Assembly (NCBI GenBank): GCA_963710615.1
Contig: CAVQBF010000001.1
Coordinates: 372,001-436,000 of the forward strand
DNA: 64,000 bases
Source of the DNA: GCA-2746605 sp963710615
GTDB taxonomy: Bacteria; Bacteroidota; Ignavibacteria; Ignavibacteriales; Melioribacteraceae
Reading direction: 5' to 3'
The notes beneath the pieces were generated by a model. It saw nothing but the letters and a program-made list of their open reading frames with translations. It was not told the origin of the DNA and did no database searches. The translations under genes and the position numbers were made by a program. Below, piece by piece: positions 54,220-63,479 of this stretch. Each line of letters starts with the position of its first letter. Within the stretch, counting starts at the first letter, position 1.

Positions 54220-56761
54220 TATTCTTCCCTCAATGCAAGAGCCGGAGATGTTTTAGCCATTTTATATCCCGGATAAATTCCAGCAATAATTGCCGTTAAA
54301 ATTGCAAGCAAAGCTCCTTCTAACATTACTGATGGCAGAATTTCAAACTGCATTGTCCAACCAAAAGATCTTTTATTAATTATGAATACAAGAATGGCTG
54401 CTAAAATATTTCCAAGCGGAAGGGCAAGAAGTGCAGTAATAATTCCCATTAACAATGTCTGTAAATTGATCATCTTGAATATCTGTATTGGCAAAAAGCC
54501 ATTTGCCCTTAAAATCCCCAGTTCTTTTTTCCGCTCTAACTGAATTGACATTAATGAAGATAAGATTCCGATAAAAGCTACAATTACCGCAACAAATTGA
54601 AGAGCTTTAGCAATTAAAAAAGTTCTGTCAAAAATTTCAATTGAGGTTTCGCGCAAGAATTTATTTGTACGGATTAATATATCTTGACCTTTAGTATCAA
54701 TCGATTGAATTGATTCTTTGACTTCGTTGATGGAATATTTCTTATCGACAAAAATAGAAATACCAGAGACACCCTTGGTTTTCCAATACTTTTGAAAATG
54801 GTTGTATTGAATTGTAATTAAACCTTCATCTGATGCGTAATCATAATAAATTCCAGCGACATTAAAATTTCTAAACCCATAATCAGTTCTTAAGGAAATT
54901 TTATCCCCAACTTCGTAATTATACTTGTAGGCAAAAGGTTCTGAAAGTAAAATTGCTCCCTCTTCAAATTGCTTAAATACGGTTTCTTTATTTCCATCTT
55001 TGAATTGAAAGCCAGAATAACTTTTCTCACTAATACCGGAAGCTATCAATCTAAATTTTTGCTCATTCTGGAATAAATCTATTTCTCTGTAAAAATTTAT
55101 TTCTTCAACACCCTCTGAATTTTTAATTTTAGTAAGAAGTTCTTCAGAAAGAACTGCATCATTCCTGCGGGAAACCAAGCTTGGCGCAGTAATAAAAAGA
55201 TCAGCATTCAACCTTGCTTCAAGCCATTCAACAACAGTGCTTCTAAAACTATTAATCATTGTCCCGACACCAACAGTTGCGGCAACCGCTAGGGATAAGG
55301 CTGCAATCGCAATATATGTTCTACTGATATTCTGCAAAATAGATTTGGATGACATTTTACCAATTATGCCAAACACTTTTTTATAAACTGGGGTGAATAT
55401 TTTTTCAGCGAGCGTAATGACAATAGGTGTTAATAGAGCAAATCCAATGATTACAGGAAGAATACCAAAATAACTAAACCAAATGTTTTTTGAGGGAATG
55501 ATTAAGGTTGCACCGCCAAGTAGAATAAATATAATCCCAATAAAGCTCATTTTGGGAATATTCCTTATAAGCCTAGATTCTTGATCTGAACGAGATAATG
55601 CAATCCTTGGATATACAGAACTTGCTTCTTTTGCTGGTTTGATTGCTGAGAGCAAGGTAGCAAGAATACCAAGTAAAATTCCTTTAATAATAATTGTGTT
55701 TGAAATATAAATTTCTCTAACAGAAACAACAAAGTATAAGTCGTTGATCGCTTGAGAGATAAAAATGATTAGAAATTTCGACATGAAAAATGCAATTAGA
55801 AAACCTAATACGGTACCTAAAATACCTAGTATTAAAGCCTCAATAAAAATGAGTTTTGTTATTTCATTAGAAGTTACACCTATTGAACGCAGAGTTCCAA
55901 TTAGAATTCTTCTTTGAACAACAGAGAAAGTCATTGTATTATAAACAAGGAACAAGCCAACAATCAGGGCTAATAAGCTTAATGCGGTCAAATTTATTTC
56001 AAAGGCATCAAGCATCTGTTCAGATGATTTGGTTCTGGAACCGGACCGTTCTAATTGAAAATTTGCTGGAAGAAGTTCTCTTAAATTACTCTCTTCAACT
56101 GGAGTTTGAATTATTACATCAATATAATCCAACTTTCCAATTTTTTCGGTTAGCTCTTGAGCTGTTGCTATATCGGCAATAATTATATTTTCGAGTGCAT
56201 ATTTATTTTCTTCTTTTGGCTCAATAGCATGCAATATTTTTAGGATTTTCTTCTTGCCATTTATTAAAACTGGTAAAGTGTCCCCAATTTTTTTGTTTAA
56301 TCTGATCTAGATTATCACTAGAAATAACTACTGAATTTGGAATAACAAGAAATTTGTTTAGGATTAAACCATAATTATTGTCTTCACTTTTAAGAAAATC
56401 CCTAAATGGTGCTTCCGCGAAAAAATCAACTCCCAACAGTTTAAAGATTGTTCTTGTCGAATCATCTAATTTTACATATGATTCAATAATGGGAGCAATT
56501 TTTTCTATTCCTTTTTCAATCTTAAGATGAGTATAAAGTGAATCCGGAATTCCGTCTGAACCTCCCTTTATTTGGTGAGTGGCTTTTCCTGCGACAGAAT
56601 TCATGGAAATGTTAAATGCTTTTGATGAACTATAATTAGCTATATCGATTGAAACTACAATTGCCACTCCCATAGCAATTCCAATAACTGATAAACCAAA
56701 TTGCCAAGGATGATTTAGTAAATATCTAAGAGAGGATTTAAACAGGCTATCGCAAAAGCAT
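54219..56761 (-). CDS. FtsX/MacB-type ABC transporter permease (two frameshifts)
   Basis: Together these frames encode an ABC3-type permease of about 845 aa with two FtsX modules. The N-terminal span reads LLNHPWQFGLSVIGIAMGVAIVVSIDIANYSSSKAF, the middle has ALSLAVAATVGVGTMINSFR, and the end has GIYPGYKMAKTSPALALREE. The literal ORFs (54219-56234 and 56221-56673) join if one T is dropped from T7 at 56288-56294, giving GDTLPVLING. The start at 56761 (MLLRSLFKSSLRYLL) is restored by removing one base near 56749. It probably exports lipids or proteins with the adjacent ATPase and lipoprotein. Confidence 0.85.
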
Positions 56762-57431
56762 CTTCCTTTTTAATTTCTGTAACTTTTCCATTCCTTATAG
56801 TCAAAATTCTATCTGCAAGACCAATAACATCTTTACTATGGGTTACCATAATCATAGTCTTGCCTTTCTTCTTGACTACTCTATCCAGAAGGTCAATAAT
56901 TTTAACACTGGTTTCATAATCCAAATTCCCTGTAGGTTCGTCAGCCAAAATAATATCTGGATTATGAATTAGTGCTCGTGCAATAGCGACTCTTTGTCTT
57001 TCGCCACCGGAAAGTTTATCAGGATAACTTACTAGTTTATCCGTAAGTTCAACTTCATTAAGAATTGATTTTACTAATTCATCTTTATTGGTAAGGTCAT
57101 TTAGTTCTAAAGGAAGGAGTAAGTTCTCTTCAACTGTTAAGGTAGGTACTAGATTAAAAAACTGAAAAATAAATCCAATTTTGTGTCTACGTAAAAGAGT
57201 TCTATTATTTTCAGAAAGTGCAGTAATTTCTTCAGAATTAATTGAAACTGTTCCGAAGTCGGGAATATCAATACCACTTAATATGTTAAGCAAAGTAGAT
57301 TTTCCGGATCCGCTCTTCCCAAGTAGAATTACAATTTCACCTTTAGCAATTGATAAGTCTAAATTATCTAAAACTACTTGTTTCGAACTTCCTTCTTGGA
57401 AGGATTTGCTGATATTTTTTATACTTATCAT
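56715..57431 (-). CDS. ABC transporter ATP-binding protein (LolD/MacB-like)
   Basis: A 238 aa ATPase with Walker A GKSGSGKST, Q-loop FQFFNL, signature LSGGERQRVAIARAL, Walker B ILADEPTGNLD and the H-loop MVTHS. It belongs to the LolD/MacB subfamily that pairs with FtsX-type permeases. If the extra base near 56749 is removed it ends KKEDAFAKPV at TAA 56740-56738 and overlaps the permease start; the literal frame instead runs to 56715. Part of the TonB-phr-folE-ABC leftward block. Confidence 0.93.
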   Translation of the reverse strand: MISIKNISKSFQEGSSKQVVLDNLDLSIAKGEIVILLGKSGSGKSTLLNILSGIDIPDFGTVSINSEEITALSENNRTLLRRHKIGFIFQFFNLVPTLTVEENLLLPLELNDLTNKDELVKSILNEVELTDKLVSYPDKLSGGERQRVAIARALIHNPDIILADEPTGNLDYETSVKIIDLLDRVVKKKGKTMIMVTHSKDVIGLADRILTIRNGKVTEIKKEDAFAIACLNPLLDIY

Positions 57432-57460
57432 ATCACTTTATTAATGAAAATTTTAATGTG

Positions 57461-58138
57461 TCATTTCTTTATGTATGAAAGAAACTCTTTTCTCACATCA
57501 CTATTGTTAAACTTACCTGAATAACTTGAAGTAAGAGTTGAGCTATTTACATCATTAACACCGCGAGATGCAACACATAGATGATCGGCATCAATTATGA
57601 CTGCAACATCTTCTGTTTGAAGTGTTTCTTTTAATTCGTTAGCAATTTGTATTGTTAATCTTTCCTGGACTTGAGGTCTCTTTGCATAATATTGGGCAAT
57701 CCTGTTTAATTTTGATAGCCCAATTACATTGTCTTTCGGAAAATATGCGATATGTGCTTTTCCAATAATTGGCACAAAATGATGCTCGCAATAAGAATAA
57801 ATTGTAATATCTCTTTCTACAAGCATTTCACTAAAATTGAATTTATTGCTGAAAAGAGTGGCACTTGGCTTATTTTCTGGATTTAAACCGCTGAATGTTT
57901 CTGTTACGTACATTTTTGCAACACGTCTTGGTGTATCTTTCAAACTCTCATCAGTCAAATCTAAACCAAGAATTTCCATTATGTCTTTAAACTTGTTTTC
58001 TATTAACTCAATTTTGAGTTCATCATCAAGCTTAAATGCATCTTCTCTTAATGGAGTTTCTATTGATGATAAAAAATGTTCATCATTTGGTTCATCAAAT
58101 ATGAATTTTTGTATGTTTGTGTTTCCTGGATCTCTCAT
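57461..58138 (-). CDS. folE: GTP cyclohydrolase I
   Basis: FolE turns GTP into 7,8-dihydroneopterin triphosphate. The 225 aa protein has the zinc ligands in YCEHHFVPIIGKAHIAY and the later HLCVASRGV, and KRPQVQERLT. In light-regulated clusters an extra folE near photolyase genes is taken to supply the pterin/folate antenna cofactor. Here it lies 22 bases after the photolyase gene, which agrees. Confidence 0.95.
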   Translation of the reverse strand: MRDPGNTNIQKFIFDEPNDEHFLSSIETPLREDAFKLDDELKIELIENKFKDIMEILGLDLTDESLKDTPRRVAKMYVTETFSGLNPENKPSATLFSNKFNFSEMLVERDITIYSYCEHHFVPIIGKAHIAYFPKDNVIGLSKLNRIAQYYAKRPQVQERLTIQIANELKETLQTEDVAVIIDADHLCVASRGVNDVNSSTLTSSYSGKFNNSDVRKEFLSYIKK

Positions 58139-58160
58139 CTTATTTCCTTTTAAAAAAATG

Positions 58161-59519
58161 TTAAAATAAACTTTGTTGATCTGATGTTACATATTTTTTT
58201 ATATAATTATTGACGTCAAACTTTCGTTTGCAGCCATTATAATTCATGTATCTTACTTTACCAAAAACAGGTCGCTCGCCCCAGGCTCTATCATGAACTC
58301 CGCCAATTGACCACACAACCCCAACATAACCATTTGGGTCTCTTCCATCTAACTCATATTTATCATTTAAGTAAATTCCAAATTCTATAGCTTGTTCCGG
58401 AGTATTTGTCCATTCTAAAATTTTCTTAGCCCAATACATTCTCATATAACCGTGCATCTTACCGGTTTTAACCATTTCGAGTTGAGCAGCATTCCAAAGA
58501 GCATCGTGAGTTTCAGCATTTTCGAATTGCTCTAAACTATATGTATATTCCCTTTCATCGTTTCTATGCTCATTCAAGGTCTCTTTTGCCCATTTGTGCA
58601 ATCCTTCAAAATTGTCGTAATTAGAGTTGTAGTAACAAAAATTATCTGAAAGCTCTCTTCTAATAATTAGTTCCTCTAAAAATGATGCAACTGATTCATC
58701 ATTTTCAAAATTATTTAGTGCAAGAGCAATTCTTTGAGCTGATATTTGTCCAAAGTGCAAATAGGGTGAAATATTTGAAATCCCATTTTTGTTTGGATCA
58801 TTTCTATTTGAAGAATAATTTTTTAGTCTATTATCAATAAAATTTCGCAGAGTTTTATTTGCAGCATTTTCTCCGGGCGTAAAAACTTTAGCCGGTTTTA
58901 CAGAATTATCAATTTTTAATGATTTATATAAATTCTCCCAATCAATTTCATTTGCTTTGAAGTTCGTTGGATTTAACTTTTTTAGTTTTGGGAAATCATC
59001 CAAATAATCATGCAGCAATTTTTTAATTTTTGGTCTAATTGTATAAGCGGCAAATTCCAATTTATCTGAAGCTTCCCAGACCGGAACAACATTATGTGCA
59101 TCTATTTCATAAAAAGGAATTTCAATTTTATTTTTTACTTCTTCTTTCCATTTAAATATAATTTTTAATGGATTAAAATCAGTGATCAATAAAGCGGCAT
59201 TATTTTCCTTTAAAAATTTTGGAATTTGTTCTTCCGGTTTACCCGTTAGTAATATAAATGGGATATTTAGTTTGTCTAATTTTTTTTCGACTTCTTTTAA
59301 TCCCTCAATCATAAAATAATATTGACGTAAAGTTGCTTCTAAAAAATTCGTAACAAGATTAAATACAACTATTAACTCTTCATTCTTTTCTTTTGCTTTC
59401 TCATAAGCATAAATTAGAGCCCAGTTATCGTTTACACGCTGATCTCTTTGCATCCAATAAACAATTGGTCCATCTTTTAGATTACTTTCTCTTAGTATTT
59501 TAATTCTTCTTTTGTTCAT
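58161..59519 (-). CDS. phr: class II CPD photolyase
   Basis: A 452 aa deoxyribodipyrimidine photolyase that uses light and FAD to split cyclobutane pyrimidine dimers. The start (IVYWMQRDQRVNDNWALIYAYEKA) and end (HGYMRMYWAKKILEW, LNDKYELDGRDPNGYVGVVWSIGGVHDRAW, FGKVRYMNYNGCKRKFD) are diagnostic for the class II group. The N-terminal antenna domain and the C-terminal FAD domain are complete. It shares a block with folE. Confidence 0.96.
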   Translation of the reverse strand: MNKRRIKILRESNLKDGPIVYWMQRDQRVNDNWALIYAYEKAKEKNEELIVVFNLVTNFLEATLRQYYFMIEGLKEVEKKLDKLNIPFILLTGKPEEQIPKFLKENNAALLITDFNPLKIIFKWKEEVKNKIEIPFYEIDAHNVVPVWEASDKLEFAAYTIRPKIKKLLHDYLDDFPKLKKLNPTNFKANEIDWENLYKSLKIDNSVKPAKVFTPGENAANKTLRNFIDNRLKNYSSNRNDPNKNGISNISPYLHFGQISAQRIALALNNFENDESVASFLEELIIRRELSDNFCYYNSNYDNFEGLHKWAKETLNEHRNDEREYTYSLEQFENAETHDALWNAAQLEMVKTGKMHGYMRMYWAKKILEWTNTPEQAIEFGIYLNDKYELDGRDPNGYVGVVWSIGGVHDRAWGERPVFGKVRYMNYNGCKRKFDVNNYIKKYVTSDQQSLF

Positions 59520-59526
59520 ATAATTT

Positions 59527-59625
59527 TTGTCATTCCCACAAACTTTTTTGCAGAAAGCAGGAGTAGGAATCGAGAATTATTAAAATGGATTCCGGATAAT
59601 TACTTTGTAATTTCCGGAATGACAA
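59527..59625. repeat. degenerate palindromic dispersed repeat
   Basis: GTCATTCCCACAAAC ... AGTAGGAATC is followed by a near-perfect hairpin, ATTCCGGATAATTAC and GTAATTTCCGGAAT, with a TTT loop, ending GGAATGACA. It fills the 118 bases between the TonB receptor and photolyase genes. It is similar to the elements at 17.0 and 63.4 kb. Confidence 0.55.
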
Positions 59626-59637
59626 GTCCTTAGCATT

Positions 59638-61917
59638 CTAAAACTCTAAACTAATTCCAATTGAAGGAAGAATTCCAATTCCTTCACTCTCTTCAACTTT
59701 TCTTTCTGCAAAGTTCCATCTTATACTTGAAATATTTTTTTGATTATAAATATTTTGAATATCAATATATGTGACCAAAGCCCAACCTTCAAAATTCCAT
59801 CTTCTATCAACTCTTAAATCCAAAGCATGCGAATCTCTAAAGTTTTCAATCAAATAATTGGATCTGCTTTGAGTACCATCAAAATTAAATGGGGTGTAAG
59901 GTGAACCAGTTGCATATCGGAATTTTAATGAGGCTTCCCATTTTTCATTGAAAATATATCCAGCACTTAAACTTACAATCCATCTTTGATCATACTGACC
60001 AGATCTTTCAACTCCATCTAAAGATGTAAACTTAGTCTGGCTATATGTCACACTAGCAATACCGTAATGGTTGCGATCTGTTGATTTTTTCTGCATCGAG
60101 AATTCAAGACCTCTCGAAAACCCTTTCCCATTACTATTCAATGGTTCTAATCCGTATGATGAATAATTGTCTTCGGCTCCACCAAATCCGACACCAGTAT
60201 TTGCTAAAACTAAATAAGGGCGCAATTCACTAGTGGGATAGTTTGAGTAATCTTTGTAAAATGCCTCAACCTTTACTTTGATATCATCCCTTAACAATTG
60301 ACTTATTCCAAAAATATACTGGTCGACACGAATTGGTTTTAAACTTCTATTTTCCGGAAGTGTCAGCCAAATATAAGATGGATTTTGTCTGTAAATTCCA
60401 GTGCTAAAATTTACATTGGTTGAAAGAGTAAGTGCATAAGACATAGATAATCTTGGACTGACTGTAAAACCATCATCGAGTGCTGAAAAATAATTTGTTC
60501 TAATCCCCAAATTAAATCGGAGTCTATTGAAAAAACTTGTACTGTAGAGTCCAAATGCACTGTACTTAAAAAAATCTTCATTGGCATTTAAGGATGTAAT
60601 TGGTAAAGTCTCACCAAAAGTAGTAGTAAATTGTTCGGGAAACAAAACATCACTTTCAAACAAAATATATTTTGCAGATGCACCAAAATTTAGTTCAGAG
60701 GCAGTTGCAATTTTATAAACTACATCTGCTTTAAGTTCGTGCTCTGCTTCCTTTGATTTATTTAGAAAGATTGGATTAAGCAGGGTATCGTTTTGGAATG
60801 CATCATAATCAACATAATTTCGGTTGAGAGTAATATTATAAAATCCTTTATTAAATAGATGTCTATAAGAAATCCCGGTTGCGTACTGATTTTGCTTGTT
60901 TCCAAGTATTCTTGCATTATCAAAAATATCTTCTCTATCATTATTATTAAACTTAACGTCGTTGAGAGCACCTATAAACAAATAAGAAATCTTATTGGAA
61001 TTATCTATATCGTAAGTGTACTTTGCAAGGAGATCATAGTATTCAGGGACAAAATTAAACCCTGCAGCATTAAAAATAAAATCCAAATAACTTCTCCTAA
61101 TAGAAAATAGGAAGTTACTTTTTTCGTTTACCGGTCCTTCAAGATTAAAACCAAACTGTGATGCTGAGACCAGAGCTTTTCCGCCTATTCTATCCTTTCT
61201 TCCTTCGCGTAAATCTATTTTGAGAACTGAGGAAAGCTTATCTCCATAATTTGCCTGAAACCCGCCAGTAGAAAATGTTGTTTCATTAACGTAGTCTAAG
61301 TTGATAAAACTCAAAGGACCACCAGTAGCTCCTTGATTCCCAAAATGATTTATATTAGGAATTACAAATCCATCCACAACATAAAGATTTTCGGAAGGTG
61401 CACCACCTCTGACAACTAAATCATTTCTTCCGGCGCTTTGTCTTGCTACACCTGGCAGAACAGAGAGGGCGCGAACTACGTCTTCAAATCCGCCTGGAGC
61501 TCTTCTGATTTCTTCGTAGCTAAACTTTTTAACGCTGCTTACTTCTGTTGGAAGTTCATCAAAAAGTTCAGATGTAACGGTTACACCCTCTAATTCAATT
61601 ACTGATTCAATCAACTTGAATTCTACAAAAGCAGGTTTTGCACTATTTACAACAACATCAGATCTAGTAACTGAATTGAAACCAATAAAACTTGCTCTGA
61701 CTTGATAAGTAGCAGGTTCAAGTCCGCTAATTTTAAATTCACCATTTAAATTAGTAGAAGCACCTCTTTCAGTTCCTAAAACTATTACATTAACGCCAGG
61801 TAAAGCCTCATTAGTTATCCTATCGGTAACTTTTCCAGTAATTTCGCCAGTTATTTGAGCAATTATTTCAAAACCTATGGAGGTAAAAAAAAGTAAGATT
61901 AAAAATATTGATTTCAT
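59638..61917 (-). CDS. TonB-dependent outer-membrane receptor
   Basis: About 759 aa from ATG 61917; an in-frame start at 61968 would lie in the operator and is rejected. Signal peptide SIFLILLFFTSIGFEIIAQ; carboxypeptidase-regulatory-like domain (GEITGKVTDRITNEALPGVNVIVLGTERGA, about residues 20-100); plug domain (IRRAPGGFEDVVRALSVLPGVARQSAGRNDLVVRGGAPSENLYVVDGF); then a 22-strand barrel ending ILPSIGISLEF. It imports an unknown large ligand; a cobalamin or iron compound is possible given the B12-sensing regulator. It follows the third CarH-type operator. Confidence 0.92.
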   Translation of the reverse strand: MKSIFLILLFFTSIGFEIIAQITGEITGKVTDRITNEALPGVNVIVLGTERGASTNLNGEFKISGLEPATYQVRASFIGFNSVTRSDVVVNSAKPAFVEFKLIESVIELEGVTVTSELFDELPTEVSSVKKFSYEEIRRAPGGFEDVVRALSVLPGVARQSAGRNDLVVRGGAPSENLYVVDGFVIPNINHFGNQGATGGPLSFINLDYVNETTFSTGGFQANYGDKLSSVLKIDLREGRKDRIGGKALVSASQFGFNLEGPVNEKSNFLFSIRRSYLDFIFNAAGFNFVPEYYDLLAKYTYDIDNSNKISYLFIGALNDVKFNNNDREDIFDNARILGNKQNQYATGISYRHLFNKGFYNITLNRNYVDYDAFQNDTLLNPIFLNKSKEAEHELKADVVYKIATASELNFGASAKYILFESDVLFPEQFTTTFGETLPITSLNANEDFFKYSAFGLYSTSFFNRLRFNLGIRTNYFSALDDGFTVSPRLSMSYALTLSTNVNFSTGIYRQNPSYIWLTLPENRSLKPIRVDQYIFGISQLLRDDIKVKVEAFYKDYSNYPTSELRPYLVLANTGVGFGGAEDNYSSYGLEPLNSNGKGFSRGLEFSMQKKSTDRNHYGIASVTYSQTKFTSLDGVERSGQYDQRWIVSLSAGYIFNEKWEASLKFRYATGSPYTPFNFDGTQSRSNYLIENFRDSHALDLRVDRRWNFEGWALVTYIDIQNIYNQKNISSIRWNFAERKVEESEGIGILPSIGISLEF

Positions 61918-61937
61918 GTTTTTCCAAATTTTATATG

Positions 61938-61969
61938 TAAATATATTGCTTTGTCTAGATTTTGTCAAG
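61938..61969 (-). promoter_or_regulatory. CarH-type operator and promoter of the TonB-photolyase block
   Basis: On the minus strand TTGACA and TAGACA repeat at 11 bp (forward TGTCAA 61963 and TGTCTA 61952). TTGACA is followed after 17 bases by TATATTTA (61945-61938). The 19-base forward block TTGTCTAGATTTTGTCAAG differs from the crt operator block at only three positions. The predicted transcript starts about 15 bases before ATG 61917. Confidence 0.72.
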
Positions 61970-62166
61970 CTTTATATTTGACAGCTGATTAAATACTGAA
62001 CAAAACCTAGACAGTTAAAATTTCTAAATATTCATTTTTACGAATATTCTTAAGATTTATTAAAAGAAAAATGAATATATATTATTTATACTCGGAAAAA
62101 ACATCAAAAATTAGTAATATTGCGCTAATTTATAACAATATTATAATAATCAAAAATTCTGCTTTT

Positions 62167-63250
62167 ATGAGAAAATCAAAAAAAATTTCACTTATATTAG
62201 AAGATAACTCAGAATATAAGTGGATTTTCTTTTGGGCATGAATCATCCTCAGCAGGTGAAATAGTATTTAACACAGCAATGACCGGTTATCCTGAAAGTT
62301 TAACCGATCCTTCCTATTTTGGACAAATCTTAATCTCAACATATCCACTTATTGGAAACTATGGTGTCCCGGATGATAAGATGGTAAATGATTTACCGGA
62401 AATTTTTGAGTCGTCAAAGATACAAGTCAATGGTTTTGTCATTTCAGATTATTCTTTTGAATATAGTCACTGGAACGCAAAAAAGAGTTTATCGGAATGG
62501 CTGATCGAAAATAAGATTCCTGGAATTTATGGTCTCGATACAAGGGCTTTAACAAAGAAGCTACGCGAAAAAGGAACGATGCTTGGCAAGATAGTTTTTG
62601 ATAATCAAGAAGTGGAATTTCTTGATCCCAACAAAATTAATTCTGTTGATAAAGTGAGTGTTAAAGAAAAAGTAACATATGGGAATGGGAAATATAGAAT
62701 TATTCTAGTTGATCTTGGGGTAAAAAACAATATAATACGATGTTTGCTGAAACGGGATACAACCGTAGTTAGAGTCCCATGGAATTATGATTTTTCAAAT
62801 GAGGAATACGACGGAATAGTATTGTCAAATGGTCCCGGTGATCCAACATTTTGTGCAACTACTGTTTCTAATATAAGTGAAGCGCTAAAGAATGAGAAAC
62901 CTATTTTCGGAATTTGCATGGGTAATCAGTTACTTTCCTTAGCAGCAGGAGCAAAAATTTACAAATTAAAATATGGTCATAGAAGTCATAATCAACCAGT
63001 ACAGGAAGTTGGAACAAATAAGTGCTTCATTACTTCTCAAAATCATGGTTTTGCTGTTGATGATTCCCATTTAGATGAAGGATGGGAGCCATATTTTGTA
63101 AATCTTAATGATGAAACTTGTGAAGGAATTAAACACAATGAAAAACCATTCTTCTCAACACAGTTTCATCCGGAAGCATCAAGCGGTCCGACTGATACTG
63201 AGTTCTTGTTTGATGATTTTTTGGAATTAGTAAAGATGAGTAAGGTATAA
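62167..63250 (+). CDS. carA: carbamoyl-phosphate synthase small subunit (frameshifted)
   Basis: CarA is the glutaminase subunit that feeds ammonia to CarB for arginine and pyrimidine synthesis. ATG 62167 starts SKKISLILEDNSEY; a +1 shift at about 62221 is needed to enter GFSFGHESSSAGEIVFNTAMTGYPESLTDPSYFG, the normal CarA N terminus. The literal ORF starts at 62279. The amidotransferase triad Cys in GICMGNQLL and FHPEA is present. About 360 aa repaired. carB follows after 229 bases. Confidence 0.9.
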
Positions 63251-63360
63251 AATAGAATTTTCAATTTTTTTAAGGGTGGGTGTCAGATTTAACTATATCC
63301 TAAAAAATTTATTATTAGATCTTTATAAACCTAGAGCAAAATTAAGAAGTTAAAAGGAAA

Positions 63361-63467
63361 TGTCATCTGAGCCAATATAATTGTCGATGAATCTCTAAAA
63401 TGTAAAACGTATTGTCATACTAACTTGTTTCAGCATCTTAGATTCCGGATCAAGACCGAAATGACAG
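63361..63467. repeat. two degenerate dispersed repeats between carA and carB
   Basis: The first part (63361-63396), TGTCATCTGAGCC ... GTCGATGAATCTC, looks like a worn copy of the common TGTCATCCTGAGC-GTCGAAGGATCTC type. The second part (63413-63467) has TGTCATACTAACTTG ... GATTCCGGATCAAGACCGAAATGACA, related to the ATTCCGG elements at 17.0 and 59.5 kb. No ORF is seen in 63251-63479. Confidence 0.45.
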
Positions 63468-63479
63468 AAAAAAAGATAA

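Noticed and set aside
61918..61968. Longer N terminus for the TonB receptor
   Set aside because: The extension covers the promoter and operator; the signal peptide begins at ATG 61917.
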